Position numbers and translations under genes: made by a program. A model generated the notes under the pieces. The model was not told the origin of the DNA. It saw only the letters and a program-made list of their open reading frames with translations, and searched no databases. Shown here one piece after another: positions 1-10,213 of a stretch of 64,000 nucleotides of DNA; position 1 is the stretch's first letter, and the number at the start of each line of letters is the position of its first letter. Origin of the DNA: Schizophyllum amplum (Eukaryota; Basidiomycota; Agaricomycetes; Agaricales; Schizophyllaceae); the NCBI GenBank assembly GCA_007026445.1, contig VDMD01000001.1, positions 2,232,001 through 2,296,000 of the forward strand. Reading direction: 5' to 3'.

Positions 1-814
1 ACCGGATGGTCGTCGTTATACTGCCACATGTCCGTTCCCTGCGTGTTATAGACACGGTCCTGCGTGAAAGCGGCCCGTTTTACATCGTGCGTATCGTCTG
101 ACAGAGCGGATACGAAATGCGTGGAAGCGGCGAACCACTCTGAGCCGCTGCGAAGGGCATTAAGAAGTGATAATCAGTCTTCAGTTAAGCAACGCACTAT
201 AGGTCGACGTAATTGCTCAAAGCGGCGTTATCAACCAAGACGGCGCTGCTGCGATTGTTGGCATATTTGTGGGGGCCAGTCTGACGGAATATGTGGCTCG
301 TTGCCAGCAGACGCATGAACCGATCTGGGTATGCGCATGAGTTACAGCACGTTTCCCTCGGACTGGGTCTTACCGCATTTCCTTACATCGTAGCCGGTCT
401 TCGCGGCGATCTCTTCTGCGTTGAGACCATCTTGCTTGCCCTCCGATTCGGCGCGTTGCAAGATGTCGGGAATTCGCGCTAGAGAGGCAGCGTGTAAGGC
501 GCGGGCTTCAAGATACTAAACGCTTGGTCATCAGAATGACGCATAAAGTGAGCTGGTCAGGGGAGACTCACTTGTGCGGCTGTCTCCATGACATGATCTC
601 GCGGGTCCTTCATCAGGACCTGGAGCATACCGGCCGCGCCGATTGCGGTTTTGGAGGCGTCATAGCAGCGCTTCGTAGGTAGAGTGGATGCGCCACCAAG
701 GTTAGATGAATCGTCCAGTGCAGCGGGGGCACCGTGCGAAGCCCACTCTTGCGCGACACTGTCGATAGCCTCGTTGAGCGCGTCTTTGAGGGCGAGTAAC
801 GTTGCGAGCGCCAT
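1..814 (-). CDS. O-methyltransferase, family 2 type (5' part, cut by window edge)
   Basis: N-terminal part of a SAM-dependent small-molecule O-methyltransferase of the plant/fungal family 2 type. Exons read 814-572, 515-374, 324-198 and 147-1 with GT..AG introns of 49-56 nt, and the frame stays open to the window edge. The visible part is the dimerisation and winged-helix region: an N-terminal helix (ALKDALNEAIDSVAQEW), then RFMRLLATSHIFRQ followed by YANNRSS, then SEWFAASTHFVSAL, the usual order in basidiomycete members. The SAM-binding Rossmann domain and catalytic His would lie outside the window, so activity cannot be judged and the substrate is unknown. Exon 2 is taken to end at 374 rather than at an earlier GTAAGG because only that choice keeps the conserved RLLATSHIF frame. 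Confidence 0.8.
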
Positions 815-1522
815 TTAGGCCAGCAGCGGCAGATTGTGACGAGAGTCCAGATGTGCTTTATATATATGTTACGTGTGCCAGTTTGGCCCTGCAGAAAGGC
901 AAGCCCCGTAGATGACGACGAGCAAAAGATGATCCAACTGCGATGAGGTGCAAAGCGTCGCGTGAGTAGTCGTCAAGGTCAGCCCGCTCGTGATTGACAG
1001 AGAACACACTCTCGGATCTTCAGCGATTCGATTTATGGCAAGAAGCTGACTGGAATGTCAGACTCAGAGCTCGCAGACGATCATGGAAGGACCCAATGAC
1101 CAGTCGGACGTGACGCCACCCTGATCCGCACGTGACCGTCACGCAAGTTCAACTTTGATGGCACTGGCAGCTAGATCGCCGTCAGTGGCAATGAGACAGC
1201 TGAGCGACGTACCAGATACATTCCAGTGTCACCGTGAGGAAGTAATGACCTCTCGAAGTATTGATTCGATTGACATGCCAAGTGAGAGCTGTGTAGTTGT
1301 CCATCGTCAAGCGTGCATATTCCACATGAGGTATCGAAAGCAAGACGTGCAAGTGTGGGCCATGGTATGTTACGAGTTGTACAGAGGCTGAGTGATGTAT
1401 GCAAGAAGGAAAATGAATGCATGTGTGATAATGCGGCGATGTTCAAGTAGTCGATGATGTCCTAGTAGATCCCAATGGACGCTGACGTCCGGGAAACTAC
1501 TGAGGGCGGTGTAGCAGCGTCC
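815..1522. other. Intergenic region, no gene seen
   Basis: About 0.7 kb between the O-methyltransferase start and the DBF4 stop. Open frames here (for example 1155-1391) are short, lack family features and overlap on both strands. Apart from the TATA-like box I see no repeat or RNA gene. Confidence 0.5.
857..867 (-). promoter_or_regulatory. TATA-like box upstream of the O-methyltransferase
   Basis: An AT-rich TATATATAAAG-type stretch on the minus strand lies about 45 nt before the start codon at 814. Composition and position fit a core promoter element; no transcript start is known. Confidence 0.4.
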
Positions 1523-3392
1523 CTAGTACTCGCTGAGGTCGATCGTGGCTTCGGAGACGGTTCTGGTGGCAGCCCGTCGGCGAAGCGTCGCCTGACGCAG
1601 TCTCTCCGGCCGCCGAGCCTCCCATAGACGTCGCTCCTCATCGACGTCCTGCAGCGTATGGCGCTTCACGCGGCTCAGGACGTCATCCAGCGCGACGTAG
1701 TTGTTCGGATTCTCCGCAAACTTGCGATGCCCTCGAGTTGTGATATGCTATAGAAGACATCTGGTCAGCTTCCTGCTCATCGTGCACGAAGCCAATGGCA
1801 CTCACGTCCTCAAAGTGTTCAAACTTCCTGCGGCAGGCCTCGCAGTACCCTGGCTTCATGCCCTCCGCGCGTTTGACCTGGCGCATCGTATTCGTGCTCT
1901 TCGATTTTCGGAGGACGGGCATACGATCGGGCGGGCCCATGTCGCCAATCTGCGCAGAGCCGCCCGGCTTTCTCGAGGTCACGATCTCCTTGTCGATGCG
2001 ACCTTGGAGAGATGCGGGGAGGGAAAGGTTGCGTACGGCGTTGGACATCGATGTCGTCGTGCCTGCCGCCGAGGTGATGGACATGCTGTTGCCCGAGGCG
2101 GCCATGTATTGACCGGACGCCATGTAGCCTGAGCCATGAGGGTATGCTTGGTACTGTGAGTCGTCGAGGTCAACGGTGGTAGCGTCCTCGTCCTCCAGCT
2201 CTTCCTCTTCGCGGCGGCGCATGTTGCTTAGAGAAACGGTGCGACGAAGGTCGCCGGCGCGGCGATCTGGTCGGTTCGCGTCGTTCTGCGCCCAGACGTG
2301 CCTTTGTGCCTTGAGCAAGCGGTACTGGGTGTAGAGAGCGCCCTCGCGCTCCTCCTCCTCCTCTTGCATGGCTTTCTGATGGCGGCGTTTCTCCCTATCG
2401 TCATACGCGGTAAATGGACCGCGCGCACGGTGATCACAGTGGGCGACTGGCCATGGTGGTACTGTCTTGCTCTTGGGCATTACATATTCGTGAGCGATGA
2501 CGGTGGCTAGTTCTTCGCGGATGTCTTCGACAAGTACGAAGTGGCTGTTCTTGGAGAAGTATTTGTAGTCATTGCGTTTCTGGGTGGGGTCGCGCTCGGA
2601 AGTGCCATGTATGCGTTCGTTTCGGAGGAGGAGGGCTAGATCGCGCTCGGGTCGTGGTGCGGGGACATCGACAGACTGAGAGGATGCGCCGTCAAGAATG
2701 TCCCCGAGCCAGTGCTCTAGCTTTTCGATGCTCCAGACGCGGACTTGGGACTTCTTCTTGAAGCGAAGAGCGCGTAGTACGACGTCGTCATTTGTTTTGA
2801 ACGGTCTGCAGATGCGTGAGCGCGACACGCGAGATCAGCAAGGACATCACGCACTTGGGCAACCGCTTCAACATCTTCAGTGCGCCGTTCTCCTTGTACT
2901 CTTCACGCTGCACGAGGGCATTGGCGGCATCGGCCCTGTCCTTGGTCGTGATAAGATGTGTCATCTCTTGGAGGTCGTAAAAGTCGAGGATATCCTGTGC
3001 GGGATTCGTTGATCAAAGCAATCGACGCGTAGATGAGCGACGAGTACCCCACGGAGTTCTCTGAGCTTTGAGTGTGCGAGCGCGGTGCTGTCTGAACCGA
3101 CTCTCTCGTCAAAGTAGAAGCGGCAGGTGGGGACGTGGTTCCGCCATTTGCGCTGCCACTCTTCGTGACGGACGGTCCTTCTGCGCTCCCTGTCTGGGTC
3201 TACGGACTGCTTGGGCTTGTCAAGTTGGGGGACGGAGGAGGTGGTCTTGAGGCGCTTGACGGGTGCGCTGCCGAGACCGGGGGAGGGCGGGCGCTTGCAG
3301 GAGGCGGCGGATGCGGTGCGCGACGGTGGCTGGAGCTGGGCGATCTGGGGGTGCGGGCGAGCGAGCAGCGGGCGGCGGTTGAGGGCGGCCAT
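1523..3392 (-). CDS. DBF4: Dbf4/Dfp1-type regulatory subunit of the Cdc7 (DDK) kinase
   Basis: Activator and targeting subunit of the Cdc7 kinase, which phosphorylates MCM at replication origins in the nucleus. Exons 3392-3048, 2994-2855, 2805-1806 and 1747-1523 give about 569 residues. The N-terminal third carries the BRCT-like motif N region (TCRFYFDERV, then KLRELRG and EMTHLITTKD). The middle holds the short motif M-type region after a Pro/Ser-rich stretch. The C-terminal third has the diagnostic Dbf4 zinc finger: GYCEACRRKFEHFED joined across the last intron to HITTRGHRKFAENPNNY, giving C-x2-C and H-x5-H with the FA..N tail. Start chosen at MAALNRRP because of its good context and because upstream frames are non-conserved. 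It is divergent from ATG5 across only 143 bp. Confidence 0.92.
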
Positions 3393-3535
3393 GGGATTTT
3401 GTTTGAACCAAGAAGGAAGAGAGAGACGATGACGGGCGGAAACAACTTTCGGCGTTCGCCTCGCGTCCTCCGCGCGTTTGTTTTGTTGATGGCGTCTGGA
3501 CACGTGATCGCCTGCCTCCCTGCGCTCCCGCCCTC
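3393..3535. promoter_or_regulatory. Shared divergent promoter of DBF4 and ATG5
   Basis: Only 143 bp separate the two predicted start codons, which face away from each other, so both core promoters and both 5' UTRs must lie here or overlap the neighbouring exon. No clear TATA box is visible. Confidence 0.5.
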
Positions 3536-4805
3536 ATGTCGACGTACGGGACGACGCGCCACCACCATTCCCCAGCGGCGGGCGCGACGTTCTCGAGCAA
3601 GGACCGCGTCGCCGACTACCACACCACCCTCTTCCGCAGGCTCACATGGGAGGGCACCGTCCCCCTCGAGATCCGTGTCGATTCCAAGGAGCTGCCCGCC
3701 AACTCCGATCGCGGACTCGAATGCTACTACATACAGGCGCCCCGCGTCTCCTACCTTCCCTTGATAATGCCAGAAATCAAGCGCTTTCTCATGGACGTCG
3801 TCTTTGACGAGGCAGCCGCTCAGGACCTCAAGGACGAGGAGTGGTGGTTCGAGGGCGAGTACGGCACGTCGCTCAAGTGGTGCGTGCATGCATACCCCTC
3901 ATCTCTCATCAGCTTATCAACAACACGTGCAGGCACTGGCCCATAGGCCTCATATATGACAACTTCACGATCTCCACGTCAATACGGCCCTCCACCTCGC
4001 AATCACCCGCCACCGTACCCCTCCGGGTCGTCCTCCATCTCGCGTCCCCACCCACCGACAAGCTGCTGCTCCAACCCAGCATCGAAGCGTGCAAGCAGGC
4101 CTTCATGGGCCAGCTCAAGGAGGCCGATTTCATTCGATGGGGCAGCACCAAGCGCATGACAGGCCTCCGTAAAGCCGAGCAGGACGGTATCTGGGAGGGT
4201 ATCCGAGATCGTGCGTTCCCCCACCCGATGCTCCGCGTACCCGCGCTAAATCCCTCGCAGACAACTTTGATAATTTCTGGAAGGTCGCGGCCAAGGTGAC
4301 CCCTTCAACATCCATGCAGGGACGGCCCCAATCACCCAACGCGCCACCACCCTCGTCCGCCTCCATGGTCAACCGACCGCCTTCCGCAGACCCCGGGGGA
4401 CCGTCCGACAAGGAAGGCGCCTACACCGTACGCAGCGTGCCCGCAAGGATCTACCTACCGGATGGCCCTGTCATGCAAGATCTTGTGCCACCCATGACAG
4501 AAGACGGTGAGTCGGACCACACCCTATTGTCCATTGTTCAACTCACAATCTCCTCCCCAGGCAACCCGCAAACCTTGGCCGACTTCTTGTCTACCAGATT
4601 ACCATCCCTGTTCCCATTACGGCCACCTGCTCCTCCCCCGTCACGAGCAAATCCCCGGCCGCAAGCGCCGCCCGTCAACGATCTCGGTTACGTACTTATA
4701 CAAGGGGTCATGGCGCCGATGGACGCCGAGATAGCATGGTTGAGCGCATGTATGGCTGGCGCCGATGGGTGGCTGAATGTATGCGTGGGTATCAAGAAGG
4801 AATAG
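3536..4805 (+). CDS. ATG5: Autophagy protein Atg5
   Basis: Acceptor of the ubiquitin-like protein Atg12; Atg12-Atg5 with Atg16 drives Atg8 lipidation on the phagophore. Exons 3536-3879, 3933-4210, 4261-4506 and 4561-4805 give 370 residues. Conserved blocks appear in order: LFRRLTWEGTVPLEIRV near the start (first ubiquitin-like fold), HWPIGLIYD, FMGQLKEADFIRWG containing the conjugation Lys at about residue 177, NFDNFWKVA, then a Pro-rich insert and the second ubiquitin-like fold with PARIYLPDGP, NPQTLADFL and the C-terminal YVLIQGVMAP. Length is somewhat above yeast Atg5 because of the Pro/Ser-rich linker. Introns are 49-54 nt. All key parts are present, so it should be functional. Confidence 0.95.
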
Positions 4806-5093
4806 GCGGTCTTATATCCTTTCTGTTGACGCTACTACTTGCTTCGTCGACTTTACCTCGTTATAATATACCATATTGGAGTTTTCGGGCCTCTGCCCTT
4901 TAATCCAGATCACAGGGGAGTTTTACCTTCAGTGAGGCCCGTCACTCGCAACCAAAGTCGGAATCAGATAGCGCATAATATCGTAAAGAGAGAACGGACA
5001 ACGAGAGGAAGTCCATAAAGATAGACAGCGTGAGGACAAGCGTAATGCTGAGGCGTGCATGAAGGAGAGGAAGAAGGCAAATTAGACCATAGC

Positions 5094-6198
5094 TCAAACA
5101 ATCTCGACAGTGAGCACGGTGACAATCCCGTCCAGGGCGATACCGTGGTTGATGCTGCGAGCCATTTGAGTACGCATAGACAGACCGTGTCGTTAAAGGC
5201 GTACCCGTCAGCGCCAGTAGGGAGCAGGCCGGTCACATTGGCGGCCGTCGTCGAATATGACACGTCCCCAAAGCTCGTATCGCCCACCGCGGCAGCCACC
5301 AGCTTGTCGCGCCCGACATTGTAGCCATCTTCACTGATCGTGTGGTGGTGGGCCAGGTCCTGGGACGGGTAACATCGTCAGCAACACGCGTCTTCGGCAC
5401 AATTCTAGTTATCGCTAGCCGAGCGCCGGGAGCACACTGACCTCCTCTTGCGACACAGCGAGGAACAGCGCGCCCGTGTTGGCGAGCGCGCCGTTCTGGC
5501 GGAATACTCTGCGTCGGAAGATGAGCGGGTGATATTTGCCGGAACAGCGTGCGATGCGTACCGGAAATGATTGCCACCGATGAGGGACTCCAGACAGGTG
5601 CCCACGCCAGCGTCGTCGTAATCCTCACGGAGTTCCAACTGTAAGGTCGAGTGGTAAGCAGAGAATTAAGATGATTGAAAGAACGCCGTACGGTCTGGTT
5701 GACGGCTCCATTCTGCCAAGAGATGAGCACGGTATCAGCACGGCGTGAGTGTGAGGGGCACGCACGCCATCGCCGAGGTTTGCGCTCTGAGCACCTCCAC
5801 CGTGCAGTCCGAAACACTCGGTCGAGCTGCGTTCGACTGTTAGGTCACGAAAGCAAGAATGGCCGGGTTACGCACAAGCCAATGGCTCTCGCAAAGTTGA
5901 CGATACCGTCGTCGGTGAGGACGTCCGGAGAGCTAAGACCAGAGACGATGACCTGGGAGATGAAGGCTCGGCATAAACTTTGAATGAACGCGGAACCGAG
6001 CGTACGTTCATGGGCTCCCCGCCATTGCCTTCACCAGCTATCACGAAGGAGGTGAGTGGTATTAGCGGCAAAGCGCAGTAAAGACAGACCATTGTCGAGC
6101 ATAGAGCCTCCGTTGACGCTAGGGTTGACATAGGCGACCGCGTCTCTCTGGAGCGGCTTCGCAAGCGCTACACAGGCGTGGAGAGCGACGGAATGCAT
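5094..6198 (-). CDS. Small, probably secreted protein of a recurring basidiomycete family, function unknown
   Basis: Nine exons for only 219 residues: 6198-6090, 6037-6006, 5952-5876, 5826-5766, 5712-5692, 5638-5562, 5508-5442, 5359-5205 and 5154-5094. Exon 5 is only 21 nt and encodes NGAVNQT. Recognisable blocks are YVNPSVNGGSMLDN, GEPMNVIVSGLSSPDVLTDD, CLESLIGGNHFR, NGALANTGALFLAVSQEE and the end INHGIALDGIVTVLTVEIV. I know this set of motifs from predicted secreted proteins of Agaricomycetes without an assigned function. The N-terminus is short and only weakly signal-like (MHSVALHACVALA), so secretion is an inference. The last donor was placed at 5204 rather than nearer the ORF end because only this restores the conserved GINHGIALDG frame. 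It is convergent with ATG5. Confidence 0.78.
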
Positions 6199-7020
6199 GG
6201 CGGAGGACAAGAGCGAGCGGCTGGGGAAGCATGGGTGTCGGATTCGCTCTTTTATAGGTTATTGGGCGGAAGGGCAGTCCCTGTCAAGGCTCAAAAGCTT
6301 CTGCACCGGAGTAGCAGGGGAAACAAATCAGAAGCAGCGTGCGCGTGCGTCGGGAGTCGTTCGGGTCGCAGTTGGCCAGCAGAACAGCGCGTCCATCCAT
6401 CTGCGATGTGGCTCGAAGCCGCACGCATGTGGCCACCGACAGTATTCCGGCACTTGACCGCACCAAAACGTGTGCAGCCTGTCGCCGCTTGTGCATACAT
6501 CGCGATTTCAGGCGCTTCACCGCGGTCCACAGCCTCGAAGCCACTGCAAATCCGAAGAACAGTCCCAGGATGTCAAGTTCAACTTGAAGATTCGCAGACC
6601 CATCAGTACGGTAGCCACGTGCGTGGGCACGACCTATAGGTCCATGTAGGCGCTTGTAGGCGTAGCGCTCCCCCGTCCCCTCGCACCCTGTATATATTGG
6701 ATACGCTCCATGGCTTTCCTCTCGCCCATTTTTGCTTATTTTGACAACAAAGGCACGCTCGGGACGGCCTGTTGCGCGTGCCGCCTTGTCATGCGCCAAT
6801 CAGCACAACGTTACACAAACAGATGTCAACTTTGGCCTCTTTCCCAACATCCATCTTGCCGTCTCTCCCTTTCAGCGTCCCCTTGCCACAAGCTTATATT
6901 GGCTGCTTATCCTGTGCTCGATACTCCCTCGTCAGCCTCACTTGATACCGCAAACCTTTCCCGCACTCCCTCAGCGCCTCACTACGCTTGTCGTCCGCTC
7001 CGAACTCACAGCAGTCTTGA
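6199..7020. other. Divergent intergenic region
   Basis: About 0.8 kb between two genes transcribed away from each other. It contains the TATA box listed separately and several short overlapping open frames on both strands (6178-6799) that match no family. No RNA gene or repeat seen. Confidence 0.45.
6249..6256 (-). promoter_or_regulatory. TATA box of the small secreted-protein gene
   Basis: TATAAAAG on the minus strand, about 51 nt before the start codon at 6198. This is a clear canonical box, suggesting a regulated gene. Confidence 0.5.
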
Positions 7021-8576
7021 ATGGCCCAAGAACCCATTGCAGGTCCCTCCACGGAAAACGGCACCGCAGCCACCGTTCAAACTTCGAGTTCCAAGATTTA
7101 TACTATACGGCCCGAGTTCGCCCAGGCCCAAACAGCCGCCGTTCGGTGCGATAGTTGCAAAGCCAGCAATACCAAGGTGCGTAAACAGTACATACAACAT
7201 ATATTCTCGCTGACGGGTCTCCATACAGTGTGATAGACTACTGCCCTTCTGCACCAACTGCGTTGTGGCACAAAAGTCCTGCGGTTACACGCCATACTCC
7301 GCCAGTGCGCACAAAGGCGTCGTTAGCTGCACGGCATGCAGTATCAAGGACATAGAGGTAGGTCGTCACGCTGCGCAGGCATACGTCTCCCATCACACCC
7401 CTTGCAGTGCGATCGTACTTTCCCAGTTTGCAACCAATGCGAAGACCTTGGCGCTGCATGTCAATATGCTGCTGCTAAAATGCGTGCGATACCTATTACC
7501 CTTTCATGCAAAATCCCCCGACCAACCTTGCCACAGCCGCGTCCTCGCGCAAGCGATCGAAAGCAAGCGAAAGCGCCATGATCGTGTCGGACGCTAGCGC
7601 CGAGGAGGCCGACGAACCCGAATCCGAGGAGAGGTCCCAACCTGCGCGCACGCCCGCTCCTGCACCACCGCGCACTGTGCAAGCGCCTCCGCAGCCAGCA
7701 CAACCCGTCTCCGGTCGCTACTCTTCACATTATCGCGACGGACCGACAGGCTATCCCGCAGCAGTCAACAAGCGCATCATCTACAACACTGCATCCGGGG
7801 TCAAGCGACAGCACTACTGCTTCGTCCCGGCTGCCCTTCCGCGCGCCGTCATCGCTGGCCCGCATCTCCACCCATGGATAAACCCCTCATTTGTTGCCCT
7901 CCCGCACGTCATCCACGAAGGCATGGCGAGCATTCCCCCGGTCGAGATGCCCGACCGGATCACGTTCCACACCGAGATGAACAAGTTCCTTGGCAACGTT
8001 CTGGACGAGCAACGCCACACGATCTGCCTTGGGCAGGAGCAGTATGCCGAGATTGCCGACGCCCTCGCACTGGGCAAGACGGCGGAGCTGGCGCCCTGGG
8101 TGAGCGATTGGATAACATGCCATCGTCTCATGTCTGGTTCCGACCGCGCAGGGTTGATTCTCGTCCCCCGTGATGCTACCTTCGAGGCGCCGCGGAAGGT
8201 GCAGGAGCGCTTGCGGTTAACTTACCAGTGCCATGTCGACGGTACGACCCAATCGCCGCTATACCGGTCGCTACCGCCAATGGACTTGCTTGGCCTCGAA
8301 TGGCTGTCAGCGTTCGAGCGCCTGCCTGTTAAGGAGCAAGTCTACGACATTCTAGCGTATGCTCATCGGGGACATGGGTCGACGACGCTCATGCTCATGG
8401 AGGCGCAAAGATTAGGATTTGTGGGTCCTCTTGCACATGTAAGACGATAGCTTGTTGACACTACGAAACAGGCTGCCATCTCATGGCCCATGGCCCAGCT
8501 TTTCTGCGACCTCTGCCCACTGTGCAACAGGCAGACATTGACCAAGTTCAGGAACGTCAGTTACTCAGTAACGTAG
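7021..8576 (+). CDS. Protein with two tandem Zn2Cys6-like clusters and a C-terminal integrase-type H2C2 zinc module
   Basis: Exons 7021-7176, 7229-7357, 7408-7483, 7537-8438 and 8472-8576 give 455 residues. Two six-Cys clusters with fungal Zn2Cys6 spacing follow each other: C-x2-C-x6-C-x6-C-x2-C-x6-C starting CDSCKASNTK and again starting CTACSIKDIE. An intron sits exactly before the third Cys of each. After a Pro/Ala linker comes a conserved-looking region of about 230 residues (FHTEMNKFLGNVLDE, LILVPRDATF, YQCHVDGTT, ERLPVKEQVYDILAYAHRGHG), then WPMAQLFCDLCPLC. The HRGH..WPM..CDLC pattern resembles the H2C2 zinc module of retroelement integrases. The first cluster lacks the usual basic run between Cys2 and Cys3, so DNA binding is uncertain. 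Function unknown; transcription factor or domesticated element are both possible. The last intron (33 nt) is unusually short. Confidence 0.75.
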
Positions 8577-8644
8577 CTAATTAGCACGTAATCTCTACTA
8601 TCGCTGTCGTCGCAGACGCAGGCTGTACAACTTGTCTATCTACA

Positions 8645-10213
8645 CTATCTTGATCTCGGAATGCGCTGTACAAGAATCGTGGTGTCGTCCATCCACCGAT
8701 CGTCCATCTCGACCGTCATATTTTGCGACACCTCTCTTTCGTCGCTTCCTCCGAGCGCCGCACGCAGCAGACTGAGCGCAAGATTGGACGACAACCCCTT
8801 GGCATGATCGTCCTCAATGGCCGTACGCAGAACTTCCGCCCATGCGCTCGCAAGCTGCGGCGGCTCCAGATGTTCGTACGTGCCGCAATCGGCGAGACCG
8901 TCGGTGGCGAGGACGAGGAAGTAGTCGTCCACGTCAGGTTCGTCTAGATGGATCTCGTGCACGTCCGGTGTATTCAGTACGTACGGTGGAGTGAGCACCT
9001 GCGACCCGTAGTCCACCAGACTTGTAGACGAAAGCCATTCCTGACTGACGCTCATCAAGAGGGATGCGAGTCTTGGGCGCTTTAGCCATACGTCACCGAA
9101 GCCTGAAGAAAGTTGTGAGCCCATTGTTGAACTTCCGAGCTGTAACGAGCGTCGTACCTCGCGTGGGCTCGAGATACCCAAGGACGCGGTCGTCGGCGAA
9201 GACACTCGGTTCCGCAGGGTGCAGAGACCGGATGAGCGCCACCTCGTCCGCAGAACGAGCGTTATGGAGATTATTCACGTGCACACCAGCCACCGCGCTA
9301 CCGGAGCGACGAACGACCGCTAGAAGAGACCGGACGTGAGAAAATCGATCTACCCGACGCGCCAAAAAGGGGACAGCACCTGCATGACTATCTGGGGCAG
9401 ACATCGCGCGCTTAATGGGAGTAAAATGACGGGCGTAATCACAAACGCACCTGGAGAGGTAAGCGCCCACCTTCCTAGCGGCACATGCGAAGAACTTACC
9501 TCCGAGGTTAACAACCCAGGCTCTCCGGCGCGTGGGCTCGGTCAGAGCGAAGACAGCAGTGCAGCCGCCAAGACAGCGCGCGGCGCAATCGTAGGCGCGC
9601 TTGTCGCCGCTGAAGTGACGGACGAGCGTGTCGGGCGGGGCCGACTCCCAGTCGTTGGGGAGCGCGTCCACCAGGTCGTACCAGATTTGATCGTCCAAGT
9701 AGACGACTGAATCGCGGAGAACGCGCGAGATGCCATCGTCGCTCGAGGCACTGGGCCTGGAGACAGTTTCCAGCGCTGCCACCAAGTTACGGCGGAGTAT
9801 TCTTGGAAAATTCTGTACGACGTAGTCTACGGTGTGGCCGTTGACGTGCCCTGGGCCGTCGTTGTGAGCAGGGATTTCGTGTTCAAGGAGTGTGACGACG
9901 TACCGTCGAAGACAGCATTGAAGGTCCAGGAGCCATGTTGGGGTATGTCCCATTTTTCGGAGACCAGACGATCCTGGTTTTCGTGCTCAAGGGGGGAGCA
10001 GGGCTGAAAGGTGATATGGTGGGTCTGCGTGCTGGGAAGGATGGCGGCCTGCGCCATGCGTGCGAGCTCTTGTGAGAGGAGAGGTTCAGGCAGGACACGG
10101 TACGTCCAGGTGCCACCCTCCGGATCGCCCATGTCCGTCGTCGCAAAATCCTGAACCTCCTCTAGAGCGTGTACATTTTCAGTGGAACTAGCAGAAGGGA
10201 GGGACACGATCAT
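8645..10213 (-). CDS. PP2C-type Ser/Thr protein phosphatase (pyruvate dehydrogenase phosphatase-like branch)
   Basis: Metal-dependent PPM-family phosphatase, about 430 residues. Exons 10213-9904, 9850-9500, 9391-9380, 9319-9158 and 9102-8645. Motifs in order: QDRLVSEKWD (metal-binding D), FNAVFDGHVNGHT (DGH metal site), CLGGCTAVFAL, VVNLGDSHAAVV (GDS motif), ADEVALIRSLHP and FADDRVLGYLEPTRGFGD, then YFLVLATDGLAD and the terminal MDDTTILVQR. The spacing and the RVLG..TR.FGD block match the PDP/Ptc5-like group, whose yeast members act on mitochondrial pyruvate dehydrogenase. Exon 3 is only 12 nt and encodes the catalytic DSHA; without it the protein stays in frame but loses the motif. An in-frame start at 10381 would add a Arg/Ser-rich, possibly mitochondrial leader. 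Confidence 0.85.
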
